Shown here: in pieces, positions 22,359 to 33,346 of the stretch
Layout of the letters: each line of letters begins with the position of its first letter
Numbering within the stretch: the first letter of the stretch is position 1
Assembly: GCA_029990175.1 (NCBI GenBank)
Contig: JARKIP010000017.1
Span: 11,364,001-11,428,000 of the forward strand
Source of the DNA: Petunia secreta
Lineage: Eukaryota; Streptophyta; Magnoliopsida; Solanales; Solanaceae
DNA length: 64,000 bases
Reading direction: 5' to 3'
The notes under the pieces: model-generated
Told to the model about the DNA's origin: nothing
The model's input: only the letters and a program-made list of their open reading frames with translations
The model's database searches: none
Position numbers and translations under genes: made by a program

Positions 22359-23250
22359 TATAGAGGTGATATAAAAACCCTAAAGACACCCCAAAATAAT
22401 ACTTTTGACCTATTCAACATAAAAAGGAGACAAGGAAGAGAGAAGATCAAGATTCACACCTATACCTCATCAATAAATCTATCTCTAGTGATTTTTACAT
22501 GCTTATAGTTATTTCTTGTCAAAGAATATGACTGAGTGGTTAAATCACCCATTCTTGGGTTGATTGAACTACTCCACATACTTGTGTGATCATAATTATT
22601 GTGTTATAAATAAATCTTGCTAATTCTTCCTATCTATGTTATTTTACGAATTCCATGCTAATTAATTGGTAGGATCACCAATTAACTGTCATTTCTTGTG
22701 ATTACTTGGAATAGATTCATAAGTTAGAGCTAAACACATAACACTATTTCAACCTAAAACGAAGGCATTGCTTAGGTTTTCAAAACAGTGAATAATGAAT
22801 ATTGATCCTTACTGTGAACCATTAGTGTAGTCCTCCCTATATTCATTAGTTAACTGGAATAGTTAATTAATGAAAGTTATGATTACTTAATGGAAGTGGA
22901 TAGTTGTAAACTTGGAACACTTGTTCAATAGGAACACTCAAGGAGAATTAATAACACAATACTTTAGTAAAATTTAGGAGTTCGAGAAATCAATCCTAGG
23001 TTTCACATCTCTTGAATCAAGTCTATTGTTAATTCCTTGTTATTTAGTTTCTTGTTAAGTAGTAGATAGAACCAAACCACATTTAAGATATACTCTTGAT
23101 GTTGATTGGATAGATAGTTTAGCTATATTAACTGCTAGGAGCCGTGTTCTTTGAGGGATTTGACTTCGGGACTTTAACTACCGAGCTATATTTTTCACGA
23201 CCGCTTAGTCCATTTTTATTGGGCATAGTTGGTCGTGACCAAATTAAGGA
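22359..23250 (+). repeat. Athila-like 5' LTR fragment
   Basis: Collinear with 26495-27335 (same order, about 85-90 percent similar by eye). Its left part is removed by the Ogre-like insertion. The primer binding site expected after the LTR end is not recognisable: the sequence runs GACCAAATTAAGGAACAC. Confidence 0.7.
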
Positions 23251-26030
23251 ACACAGTGTATTTCTATCTTGTTAGGATAGCAGAATTGTTAGTTCAATTA
23301 ACTTCGCTTATGTACATATTTATTTAGTTTATACAATTAAAAAAAACATAGCATCAGAAAATAACGTGTGGCTAGATGATCATTATTATGGTTGCACTAA
23401 TGTGTCTTATACTTCCCCAAGCCCTTAATATGATGATTCTTCTTTCTCTTATGAAAATAGTTGGTGCAATGAAGTAGAGGATACTGAGAGACAAAATAAA
23501 GCTGAACTAATAAAAATTTGGGAGAGACGTAGAGAACAACTATGCCGCTTGAAAGCTCAAGTGAATCGGTAGGCTGCATTATTAAGAATTCAATAACCTA
23601 GCCAAGAAGACATGGAATTAGAAGATGAAATCATGGCTATTGTTCAAGATCTAAAACGTGAATTTTCATCGGAGGAGACAAGGGTTGAAAGCCAGCTGTC
23701 TAGCCATATGGCGTGGAAGATGGTGATGATGAAAATACGGTACTAGAGTCAGACACAAAAACTGAAGCTGAAATTCTAGTGGACTGTAAGTCGTGTTAGA
23801 AAGAGGATTTTAATATAGTGAAGTGTGAGTGGGTTGCACCACATTCTAGATACTTTTCTACATTGATTTTAGAAAGGGACATGGAAATTGATTCTACTGA
23901 GTCGATTGAAGAGTTGAAGGATGAGGTGCATTATGCTTACACTCTAGACTTTTTACTACCATCTAAGTAAGATGACAATCCTCATTTGAAGGCTAAGGAA
24001 TACAAAATGGTATATCTGGTGCTAGGTCAAGAGCATAGCCGACAAGTTGAAGATATTTCTGAGTTAGCGACTACACGCAAAAGGAGATGGTTAATTTTTA
24101 GCATGTAGTGGCACCTCAAGAGCATAACCGGAGAGTTGAATTACAATTGGGGAAGCAATACATAAGCTCGAGTTAGAGGAAAAAGTGTTGATTCTAACTG
24201 AAGTCGTGCCACGACTATAACTAAGGCACTTCTCGGGAGGCAACCCGTTATTGTAATTATATACAAGTAAAAAAAAATCAAAAAAAAAAAAAAGAAAGTT
24301 ATCTTTTGAAGGATGTTACTTGGTGAGTTTCTTTGTTTTGTAGGTTTCGACTAGTTTGAAATCTATGTGTGGGGTGTGTGCAACCCATCATGCTTAAAGA
24401 TAAAGTTCTCCTTGGGGGAAGTTTGAGTACCTCGTGCCCTAAGGAAGCTCACATGGATGTTCTTTGGGCTTAGAGCCCCAGGGAATTTCTCTATCACACT
24501 TAGTTATATTTTTAATGCATTGAGGGCAATGCATAATTTAAGTGTAGGGTGGGGATTCTTCTTAGTTGTTCTAATAATCCCCTTTGGTTTTTCTTTGTGC
24601 ATCGGTTCTTTTCCAAAGAAAATACTTTGAACCAGGTATAGGTAGATATTTTTTAAAGGATTAGAGTGTAGTAAATGGATGGGAGAGTCTTGGCTCCATA
24701 ATTCGACTAGCTTTATATAGTTACTTGATTTGGAATATGTGAACTTCATACATGTATTATGTCAGCATTTATATTGACTTCAAAAACGTTGGGTGCATTA
24801 TCTGAAGCCGATGACCTTGATATTGACTCTAGATTTGCTTGAGAGCTAGTTTTTGTTTGCTTTATTTAAGAGCGCGAATTAAGCCGTTTTGAGTAGGTTA
24901 TGTGCCATGTCTGAGTGAGATTTTATTTCTCCATGTTTAATACTTGATGTCTAGAACTTGTCCGGTATGTGTGCAAAGCGAAATGAGAAGTTTGCTCGAT
25001 CAGGAAGGGATATAGGCATTCTTTCATAGCTAATTTATTTGAAGACTCAGAATTTGATGTTACAAGCAAAATTTGGCCTTAGTTAATCCTTTTGAGCATG
25101 TAGCCTTTTCTTTGATAGCCATTGAGATTCCTGTTTCTTGTGCTAAATATCTGTGAGTTTCACTTATGGTGTTATGAGGCTAAAAGTCTAGTTAATGAAA
25201 TGGAAAAATTGTGGTTGTTAGAGCAAGGAAAATGTGCGTCAAGAGGATGCTATTTGGGTTTACTAAAAATAAAAGAAAAATCTTTGGATATTGTGCGATA
25301 AATGAAATATAGATTGACAAAAAAATTATGCTTGAAAGATAGAAGAAATTAGAGTAGTCCCTATCATTAGCTCCTACCTTTGCTTAAAGAAGAACGTTGG
25401 TAAAGGCTGACTCTGTGTGGGTAAAATAAAGAGTGGTTGGAAAGAAAAATGCTTGAATTAATTGTAGCGTATTAAATTTCTTGGGGTGGTTAGTCACTGT
25501 ACCTAAATATATCCTATCTGTCCAATTGCCTACATTACAACCAAAAGAAGTCCTAATTGATCTTAGCCGAGTAGATCGACATTTGTCGAGTCCTACACAA
25601 AGGGAAAGCTTATGGTGCGTCTTGTATTATTTGTGAGTTCTTTTCTAAGAGTGAGTATTTCATCTATATGTAAACGTTTTGTTCATGTTCCATTCTCTAA
25701 TGTGAATTCCTTCTCTAAACTTTGATTTAATTGTGAGGGTACATGATTTGCGTGGGCATATGATTCGCGAGAAGCGAGCTCTTTTATTTGTCTCTTGAAT
25801 AGAGTGAGTACTTGCATGACTTATGGGTAAGTTTGGAGTCGATTTGGGATTGAGAGGTTTGTTTGATGCACTTGATTGTTTTTAAATATTCTTGGCATGG
25901 ATTTTGTGAGAATAAAGCATGATTAGTGCATATGCAACTTTGTAAGTGTCTGTATAAACTTAAGAAATTGTGTGTGTTGTTTTGGTCCGTCTTGAGTTCA
26001 AGGCATAAGTTAATCGAGGACGAGCAAAGG
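23251..26030 (+). pseudogene. Athila-like internal region, decayed coding
   Basis: Short fragments read like protein, for example a charged helix with IWERRREQLCRLKAQV around 23510-23570 and acidic stretches to 23990. Stops are frequent and no gag, protease or RT motif can be named. Around 24205-24255 is the sequence TCGTGCCACGAC followed by CTCGGGAGGCAACCCG, a conserved noncoding block of Athila-like elements. An A-rich run follows at 24264-24294. From 24300 to 26030 there is noncoding AT-rich sequence. RT and integrase are absent, so this copy was non-autonomous or is deleted. Confidence 0.5.
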
Positions 26031-26046
26031 TTCAAGTGTGGGGTAT
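26031..26046 (+). promoter_or_regulatory. Athila-like polypurine tract
   Basis: The TTCAAGTGTGGGGTAT stretch lies directly before TGATACGGGG, the presumed LTR start. Confidence 0.6.
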
Positions 26047-27335
26047 TGATACGGGGCTAGATATTACTATATTTCCTATCCTTTCACCTCGTATTCCTGT
26101 GTCTACTTTTGATATTTATTAGTACTTTGAACTGAATTGCTCTCATTTGGTGTATTTAATGTTGCAGGATTATATTGATGATATGAGGTCTTTGTGAAGA
26201 AAAAAATATAGATATCATGGTTTTGAAGTCTGAGTAGAAGCTTGAGATTGGACTGGAAATTTAGGCGAGAACAATACTTGGAGAAGAAATTGAGAAGTAG
26301 AAAAATTGGCTTGCTACACCGCGCCAGGCGTAGCGGTAAGCTAGAGATTCAGAGGATATGTATTTTTCTCAGGCATAGGAAAACTGCCTTGCCGCAGCGC
26401 GCTGCGCGACGTATGGCGCGGCGCGGCGTGGTGGGTTAAAATTCCTGACATTTTGATTCTAGATTTATTTTGGGTTCCCGAGTAATGTGGGTCTATAGGG
26501 GCAATATAAAAACCATAAAGACTCCCCAAAACAGTAATTTTGACATATTTCACATCAACAGGAAAGAAGAAAGAAGATCAAGCTTCAAGGCTCTACCTCA
26601 TCAATCCATCTATCTCTAGTGATTTTTACATGCGTATAGTTATTTCTTGTCTTAGAATATGAGTATGAGTGGTTAAATCACCCATTCTAGGGTTGATTGA
26701 ACCACTCCACATACTTGTGTGATGATAATTATTGTGTTATAAATAAACCTTGTTAATTCTTCCTATCTATGTTGTTTACAAATTTCATGCTAACTAATTG
26801 GTAGGATCCTCAATTAATTGTCTCCTTTATTCTTGTGATTACTAGGAACAGATTCATGAGTTAGATTTAAACACATAGTAGTATTTCAACTTTACACAAA
26901 GGCATAGCTTAGGCTGTCAAAATGGTGAATTAAGAATATTGATCCTTACTGTAAACCATAAGTGCAGTACTTCCTATATTTATTAGGTAATATGAATGGT
27001 TGTTTAATGAAAGTTATGATTACTTAATGGAAGTGGGTAGTTGTAAACTTGGAGCACTTTTTCAATAGGAAAACTCAAGGAAAATTAATAACACAATACT
27101 ATAGTAAAAGTTTGGAGTTTGGGAAATTAATCCTAGATTTCACATCTCTTGAATCAAGACTATCTTTAATTCCTTGTTATTTAGTTTCTTGTTAAGTAGC
27201 AGATAAAACCAAACCACATTAAAGATATACTCTTGACATGACTGCATAGATCGTGTTCTTTGAGGAATTCGACCTCGGAACTTTAAATACCGAGCTATGT
27301 TTGCTGCGACCGCTTAGTTCCTTTTAATAGGGCGT
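26047..27335 (+). repeat. Athila-like 3' LTR, truncated
   Basis: Starts TGATACGGGG. Its right part matches 22359-23220. It includes a very GC-rich palindromic stretch at 26310-26435. It is cut at 27335 by the minus-strand LTR fragment. Confidence 0.7.
26393..26406 (+). repeat. 14-bp GC palindrome in the Athila-like LTR
   Basis: CGCAGCGCGCTGCG is a perfect palindrome, followed by GGCGCGGCGCGGCG. It stands out strongly from the AT-rich surroundings. Confidence 0.85.
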
Positions 27336-27790
27336 TGATGCAATGCAAACACGGAAGCGATAAAAGTAACAATAAAAGTGAGATGAATTAAACAACTTAC
27401 AAACGAAGAACGATGTTTCGATACACCCTCGCTCGAGTCAAGAGGAACCTACACTATACAACTATCCTCAAGAGACACCCGACCCTTGCAAATAGAATGA
27501 TCAAGGAGGATTGAAGGCCAACTTGGATTCTTCCAATTGATTTCATGACAAAAATATTATAAGGTTTGAGAGTCTTCCCATCAATGTGTGCGTATTCAAC
27601 GTAAGCTAAAATGACATAAATGAGTTAAGAGTATATTTATAGTTCTCATTACATTGTTATGGAATGTCTAAAATACCCTCAGCTATGTTGAAACACATTA
27701 GAACACTTAGGGCTAAATTAGGTAGTTCACACAAAAAGTTAGAGAAGTCAGCGTGCTAGGCGCTCCGCCTGGAATGGGGCACTCCGCCTC
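27336..27790 (-). repeat. Chromovirus-like Gypsy LTR fragment, minus strand
   Basis: Read on the minus strand it ends ...GCATTGCATCA at 27336, with the R/U5 signature shared with the other LTRs here and with GC-rich motifs at 27752-27790. Its U3 start is missing where the plus-strand gag leader begins. The sequence left of it is Athila-like LTR, not a primer binding site, so this is a solo or 3' LTR piece. Confidence 0.7.
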
Positions 27791-28962
27791 ACTTATTTGT
27801 CTTTGATTTGTGTAGGTATCATGGCTGGAAATGGAGAGAAGGGTGTTGAAACGCCCGAGGTGTTGTTAGCTGATCTCATGGCTGCAATACAAGGCATCAG
27901 TGTCGAGCTGCAAGGAGTGAATGTTCGTGTTGCAAATCTCGAACACGATCGATCCTCCGAGGCCTTGCCAGGATGCGGGGCTGGAACCATCAATTCCACT
28001 CAATGCGACAAACACAATTTGTTGAGATGGCCCGACGCCAACAAATGAGAGCTGAAGATGCTCGAAATTAGCAAAACTTAGGCATTCCCTAAGTGGAACA
28101 ACAAAACTTGGGAATTCCCCAAGCCAACTTACCACCACCTCAAAGACCCTAAAGAAATTTAGCAGCTGTTGCTGAAGAGGGTGATGTACGAGATGTAGAG
28201 TATGTTGAAGCTGAGTATGAGCCATCGTTCTATCCCCGAGGCCCAGCTCACCGAGACCGTGGAAACCCTCGAGGTCGATGACGAGGAGTTTATATTGATA
28301 GACATCTTGAACGTGAGGCTGATGATTATTGTTATAATGATTATCTAGAACAAGACCGAGGTGTTAGAGATATAAACTTGAACAGTGTCAAGATCATTAT
28401 TCCACCATTCCATGGAACTACCGATCCGGACCAATATCTTAATTGGAAGGTTCGATGGAATGTATCTTTGAAACCAATGAGATAACCGGTGAGAGAAAAT
28501 CTTCCTATGCTATTGCTTCATTCGAGGCATATGCTTTTACTTGGTGGGAAGCTGAAAAAAGAATGAGAAGAAGGCATGCTTTACCTGAGCACCTTAGTTG
28601 GGTTCAATTGAAAACAGTGATGGATGCTAAGTATGTGACAACTAAATATTGTCAAGAGCAACATCGGAAGCTCTATGACTTGAAACAAAGGTCCAAATCG
28701 GTTGAAGAGTACTATGATAAGTTTGAGAAACTTTGATTGGCTCTTGATATGGAAGAAGATGATGAGCAAGCCATCATTCGGTTAAAAAATAGGTTGATTC
28801 GAGATGTGTCATCTCAACTGAGACTGCATGTGTTCCATACTTTGGATGAAGCTTTCCATGCAACGATAGATGCTGAGAAATGGGTGAAGCACGATCGAGC
28901 AAGTCGGTATCAAGGGGGTCACTATTTCGACTCCTTTGAACCGGGGTAAAGATTGGAAGAGT

Positions 28963-28967
28963 CGAAT
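28963..28967. repeat. Target-site duplication CGAAT (left)
   Basis: Identical to 30255-30259 on the other side of the small element. Confidence 0.9.
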
Positions 28968-29706
28968 TGATAAGAACCAAACCCCTACAAGGAGACCATT
29001 CACTCGGAGCCAAGTCAAGGATGTCCAAGAGGTGCATTTATACTTGGAGAGGAGAGGACTTGAGGAAGGAAGCGAGTGGAAGCCATTCCGGGTGCTCAAA
29101 CTAGGCCTCACGCCTAAGGAAGAAGATAGCCCAGCAGAGCCAGGCGCCCCGCCTGGCAAGCTCACTGCCTAAGGAGCTGAAAGTGCACAGGTGGACCGCC
29201 TAGCCAGGCGCCCCAGCCAGGCGCCCCGCCTAGCTGACAGCAATCCCAGGCGCCCCTCCCAGATTCCAGGCGCCCCTCCCAGCTGTGAAGGCCTATGTTT
29301 ATTTTACCGTCTTGCCCTACGTGGCCTATTTTGTGAACTTTATTAGTAAGGGTATTTTAGTCATTGTGAAAGCTTGGGAAACACTATAAATAGCCATGCT
29401 TAGCCTATTTTGAACTTAGTCTATTATTGATGATTGATGAATATTGAACATGAGCAAGGCTCTTGGTTATTGAATGAAACCCTTTGATTTGGGACTTGTA
29501 GTTCTTCTAGCGGATCTAGATGAATACTTTTCCTCTCTGACCATTCTACTTGCGTGCTCGCGTTAGCTCGAGGGTAGTTGCATAGCGTAGGTGTTCTTGT
29601 CCTTCTCTCGGGGTGTAACGGAACAAGTTCTCCGTTGCTACTTGGGATTAGAGATCGAGTTACGTCTCGTTCTTATCCTTTTACTTTCCGCGTTTGATTC
29701 TTATCA
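28968..29706 (+). repeat. 5' LTR of the small Gypsy element (739 bp)
   Basis: Ends are TGATAAGAA and TTCTTATCA, a perfect 9-bp inverted repeat. The U3 encodes the RPFTRSQ peptide at about 29000-29020 and holds GC-rich motifs at 29138-29285. A TATAAATA box lies near 29384. Confidence 0.9.
29138..29285 (+). repeat. GC-rich GGCGC/CGCC motif cluster in U3
   Basis: At least six copies of CCAGGCGCCCC(G)CC-like words occur, some paired as inverted repeats such as AGGCGCCCCGCCT. Confidence 0.8.
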
Positions 29707-29708
29707 GT

Positions 29709-29723
29709 TTGGTATCAGAGCAA
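29709..29723 (+). promoter_or_regulatory. Primer binding site (tRNA-iMet type)
   Basis: TTTGGTATCAGAGC follows the LTR end by two bases. Confidence 0.88.
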
Positions 29724-29826
29724 GGCTCGGGTTTTGTTTCTACAAACCGCCGACCCTTGGTTCTTCGTGCCTAGTATCCTCTTTTAGTTTTCTTGTTGTT
29801 GAAGATATTAGAAAGGAGAAAATTAC

Positions 29827-29858
<32 letters not shown>

Positions 29859-30032
29859 AAATCTAAAAATTTGGTGTAACTTGTTGGTTTGGATGGTTTG
29901 TGATATGGGTGTTATGGATTCTTGATCGTGATTGAATTCCCGTTGCTTAGGTATCAAATTTGTTTGGACTGGTGAAGTTTGAAAAATTGAAACCCCAACA
30001 ACCCTTAAACCCTTGATAAACCTTGTTCTTGA

Positions 30033-30254
30033 TGATTTGGGACTTGTAGTTCTTCTAGCGGATCTAGATGAATACTTTTCCTCTCCGACCATTCTACTTG
30101 CGTGCTCGCGTTAGCTCGAGGGTAGTTGCATAGCGTATGTGTTCTTGTCTTTCTCTCGGGGTGTAACGGAACAAGTTCTCCGTTGCTACTTGGGATTAGA
30201 GATCGAGTTACGTCTCGTTCTTATCCTTTTACTTTCCGCGTTTGATTCTTATCA
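30033..30254 (+). repeat. Truncated 3' LTR of the small Gypsy element
   Basis: Matches 29484-29706, about 98.5 percent identical by eye, and ends TTCTTATCA. Confidence 0.88.
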
Positions 30255-30259
30255 CGAAT
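30255..30259. repeat. Target-site duplication CGAAT (right)
   Basis: Matches 28963-28967. Confidence 0.9.
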
Positions 30260-30656
30260 CCTACAAGTGCCAACACAGGCCGAGATCAGAAAAAACCCTT
30301 CGAAAAGGGAGTGACCGTTAATAACTCTAAGGAGATGGGAGGTAAAGTTCAACTCAATACGCCTAATGCTTCAAATATTTAGTGTCATAAATGCAGGGGT
30401 TATGGTCCCATGGCAAAAGAGTGTCCAACTTTCGAAGTTATGTTGTTGCTCAAAGATGGAACCGTCCATGAACAAGCAAGTGACTCCAAGGAGGAGAACG
30501 GAGAGGAGACTGACCGAGCTAAAAAAAAAAGATGGTCGAGAAGCAACCTAAGCTAACCATCCAAAAATGTTTCTTGTGGTTCGTAGGAACTTGAACACTA
30601 TGAACTTATAAGAAGAGGACAATTAAAGATAAAACCTCTTCCATTTAAGGTGTCGA

Positions 30657-31145
30657 GTGAGAGGAAGGGTGTGTTCAATGATTAATGATTCAGGTAGTTG
30701 TGCTAATATGGTAAGCCAAACCTTGGTTTCACAGCTGGGACTGCCTACTTCAAAACACCCTCATCCCTATCGATTGCAATGGTTCAATGAATGTGGAGAA
30801 CTGAAGGTTGCTAAGCAAGTGTGGATCAAATTCAAAGTGGAAACTTATCAAGATGAGATGATGTTCGATGTGATTCCGATGCAAGCTTGTAATTTTCTGT
30901 TTGGAAACCGTGGCAGTATGATAGGTTAGTTATCCATAACCGATGATCCAATACTTACACTGCTAAGCTCGGAGGAGAGAACTTCATTCTCAAACTTTTG
31001 TCTCCAAAACAAGTCAGCGAGGACTATAAACGAATGAAGGATCTAAAAGAAGCGGCCAAAGCTATGTCTCCTGTGAAGACACAAATTTTGGCCAAGGATA
31101 ATGCGACACCACCCGTGGCAGGTAAAGTTTGTGCAATTATGCAGC
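30657..31145 (+). pseudogene. pol: Gypsy aspartic protease, plus-strand element
   Basis: The open frame 30657-30929 contains the catalytic Asp-Ser-Gly at 30687-30695 within INDSGSCANMVS. The HPYRLQW, WIKFKVETYQDE and FDVIPMQA blocks follow, then the flap and a last block that should read GRPW but is changed to GNRG. The remainder to about 31145 is the linker to RT, with the SPKQVSEDYKRM block. The protease cleaves the Gag-Pol polyprotein in the particle. Confidence 0.8.
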
Positions 31146-31149
31146 CGAT

Positions 31150-31840
31150 TGAGTTCCTCCGAGGCAATGATTGAAGCAAGCTGATGATTTTCCTTGTGCA
31201 TAAGGGTATCCTCTTGAACTCTAATGATGATGTCTCTAATGATAACCCTTTGCCTAGTGCTGCAAAAAGTGTTTTGTAGGACATCGAGGACATATTCCCC
31301 AAAAAAATGCCCGGTGGATTACCTTTGTTAAGGGGAATCAAGAAATAAATTGACTTCATCCCGGGATCTCAAATCCCAAACAAACCAGCCTACTGAAGTA
31401 ATCCCAAAGACACCAAAGAGCTTCAGTGGCAGGTGGATGAATTATTTAACAAAGGACTGGTTCGAGAGAGCTTGAGTCCATGCGTCGTTCCTGTTATCCT
31501 TGTCCCAAAAAAGATGGAACATGGCGAATGTGTGTTGATTACCAAGCAATGAACAAGATTTCAGTACAGTATCGTCATTCTATTCCTCGATTAGATGGCA
31601 TGCTTAATCAATTGAGTGGTTCTTCTTGCTTTTCATAGATTGGCCTCGGGTGTGTTTAGCACCAAATCTGAATGAAATCAAGTGATGAGTGGAAAATTGC
31701 ATTCAAGACCAAATTTGGTCTCTATGAATGGTTAGTGATGCCATTTGAACTCTGTAATACCCCCGAGCACTTTCATGAAATTGATGCACCATGTGCTTAA
31801 ACCATTTATAAATAAGTTTGTTGTTATGTACTTCGATGAC
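31150..31840 (+). pseudogene. pol: Gypsy reverse transcriptase, N-terminal half
   Basis: RT blocks are visible in three frames: IDFIPGSQIPNK (about 31347), LVRESLSP..VPVILVPKK (about 31456), WRMCVDY (about 31520), YRHSIPRLD, FKTKFGLYEWLVMPF (about 31702) and finally KFVVMYFDD ending at 31840. Stops and at least two frameshifts make it inactive. The gene ends exactly at the catalytic FDD, where the sequence switches to a minus-strand LTR. Confidence 0.85.
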
Positions 31841-32435
31841 AGAGTATTTCTCATATGTTTGTGTATTCAAAGTAAGGTAAATGAATAATGGCCCTAATGA
31901 AGACTCTTATAGTCTTCTACATTACATATTCAAAGGTCCTAAATACCTCCAAAGTGGGTTAAAACAATAGAAGTAAGTTAGAGCTAAAGTTGGTATTACA
32001 TAACAAAATAGTGGAAATTTCGGATGGTTGCACGGCAAAACAGGTGCCCCGCCCAGAATGGGAGGTAGTCCGCCTCTGCAGAGTGATTCTGAGGCTTGCA
32101 GTGAAGTGGGCGGTCCGCCCAGTGAAAATCTAGAGAGTCCCAAAATCCATACTTAGCCAAATTTTGGCTATTGTCAACCAAGTGGTCCGCCCATTCTGTG
32201 AGGTGGTCCACCCTTTCCTGTGGCTTCTTGAGGAGTCTCAAAATGTGCCTCGGATGCTTCTCCTTGTAGCCCAGATGTTCCTCCTTCAATGGTGCTCCAA
32301 TGCATGATCTTAAAGTCGCTTCCGGAGCTCCCTTCTTCCATATCCTTGCCTTGCCACACCAAGTGAAGGTGAGCATCATGGATTGCCTTGGCTTGACTTC
32401 TAGTAAAGGGTCTTGGCTTGGTTTGCATTGCATCA
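31841..32435 (-). repeat. Truncated 3' LTR, minus-strand Gypsy
   Basis: Homologous to the U3-R part of 43150-44004. Its U5 end is lost at 31841. It starts TGATGCAATGC on the minus strand at 32435 and holds GC-rich motifs at 32042-32222. Confidence 0.87.
32042..32222 (-). repeat. GC-rich GGCGG/CCGCC motif cluster in U3
   Basis: Words such as GGGCGGTCCGCCC (a perfect 13-base odd palindrome) and GAGGTAGTCCGCCTC recur five times. Confidence 0.8.
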
Positions 32436-33346
32436 TCCTCCCCTTCTTGAGAAGATTCCGTTCTCGAAATTAAGGCGTCATCCTCCATGGTATCATCACC
32501 TACATCAAAAGAAGTCAAGTCAGAAACATTGAAAGTACTAGAAACATTATACTTACCCAGCAAGTCTATTACATATGCATTGTTGTTGATCTTAGAAAAC
32601 ACTTGGAATGGTCCATCTCCTCTTGATACCAACTTCCCTTTCCTATGATTTAGAAATCTCTCCTTGCAGAAGTGAACACACACCCAATCTCCCTTCTAGA
32701 AATCCACCTTCTTTCTTCCTTTGTTTTTCTTTGTTGCTATCTTCTCATAGGCCTCCTCCAAGTTCTTCTTCACCTTGGCAGGAAGTTCAAGCAACACCTT
32801 GGTCTTGTTCCTACCTTAAAAATGAACAACTGCATCCCTTGGCAAACAGGTTAGATCAAGTGGAATCAAAGGATTAAAGCCATAAACACACTAAATGGAG
32901 TCATGCCAATCACTCTATGCAAAGTACGGTTATATGCAAACTCCTTGAGTAGTAAATTATCAATCCATGTCCCCGCCTTACCTTTGGTCATAGCTCGGAG
33001 TATGTCCATAGTCTTGAACATCCCAAAGTGACCCATCAAGCCCCCAAAATGTGCTTCTCGCACTAGCAATTCTTCCAAGAGGACTCGGGACACACACTCT
33101 CTCATTCTTGAAAATGTAGCCATCTACCCATTGGTACTTCTCTACCCTCTCCCCACTCACTAGAGCATCATGAATGCTCTTTAGCTTTGAGTCATGTTTA
33201 TACATCAACTTTATACTCTCAAAACCCATAATCCTAGAAGCAAGAGTGGTAGCAAGAGCAAACTTCCTAGAAAGTGCATCGGCTACAATATTTTCCTTTC
33301 CCTTCTTGTAATGAATTACATAGGGAAAAGACTCAATAAACTCCAC
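32174..33346 (-). pseudogene. pol: Gypsy integrase (core deleted) and pol C-terminus running into the LTR
   Basis: The RNase H/integrase linker and the zinc-binding start (REAHFGGLMGHFGMFKT at about 33010-33065) are present. Then the frame jumps near 32980-32995 to the C-terminal part (EFAYNRTLHRVIGMTPF). The whole D,D,E catalytic core is therefore missing and this copy cannot integrate. The C-terminal frame 32683-32174 holds KINNNAYVIDLLGKYNVSSTF and ends in QEGEDDA at the polypurine tract. It then stays open into the LTR with PRPFTRSQAK. Confidence 0.85.
32437..32450 (-). promoter_or_regulatory. Polypurine tract, minus-strand Gypsy
   Basis: On the minus strand AAGAAGGGGAGGA directly precedes the LTR start. 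It lies inside the pol frame, which continues into the LTR. Confidence 0.8.

Larger units (their letters stand above)
22359..27335 (+). mobile_element. Athila-like Ty3/Gypsy remnant
   Basis: A 5' LTR fragment (22359 to about 23250), an internal region without pol, a polypurine tract and a 3' LTR (from 26047) are in order. The ends of both LTR copies carry the text AGACCGAGCTAT-like and GACCGCTTAGT blocks common to Athila-type LTRs. The internal region has the GGGAGGCAACCC block and the AAGTGTGGGGTATTGATA junction typical of this group. The Ogre-like element inserted in the 5' LTR, and other insertions truncate the 3' LTR at 27335. Confidence 0.65.
28968..30254 (+). mobile_element. Internally deleted Gypsy LTR element (1.29 kb)
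   Basis: A full 739-bp 5' LTR, a primer binding site and about 310 bases of leader, including a 28-base poly-A run, are followed by only the last 222 bases of the 3' LTR. Flanks are a perfect CGAAT duplication. The internal coding region and the U3 of the 3' LTR were deleted after insertion. The two LTR ends differ at about three sites in 222, so the insertion is young. Confidence 0.88.
27821..30545 (+). pseudogene. gag: Gypsy gag, plus-strand element (interrupted)
   Basis: ATG 27821 starts a clear N-terminal frame (to 28048) with a heptad-like ELQGVNVRVANLEHD stretch. The capsid follows in pieces: 28380-28445 (IPPFHGTTDP), 28443-28736 (TWWEAEKR, WVQLKTVMDAKYV, YDLKQRSKSVEEYYDKFEKL) and 28737-28949. 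The inserted element at 28968-30254 splits the gene. Downstream, a CCHC-like knuckle at 30383-30424 reads CHKCRGYGPMAKEC, with Pro where the metal-binding His should be. At least four stops are present. Gag would form the particle of a Ty3/Gypsy retrotransposon. Confidence 0.82.
27821..31840 (+). mobile_element. Chromovirus-like Ty3/Gypsy element, 5' half (plus strand)
   Basis: Gag, zinc knuckle, protease and N-terminal RT are in order on the plus strand, interrupted by the small element 28968-30254. The sequence stops right after the RT active site at 31840 and joins the inverted LTR of another element. The remaining RT, RNase H and integrase part of a closely related element starts at 44991, so the two pieces may be one split element. 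Confidence 0.7.

Noticed and set aside
29828..29855. Poly-A run as the tail of a LINE or processed pseudogene
   Set aside because: It lies in the leader right after a primer binding site of an LTR element with its own target duplication.
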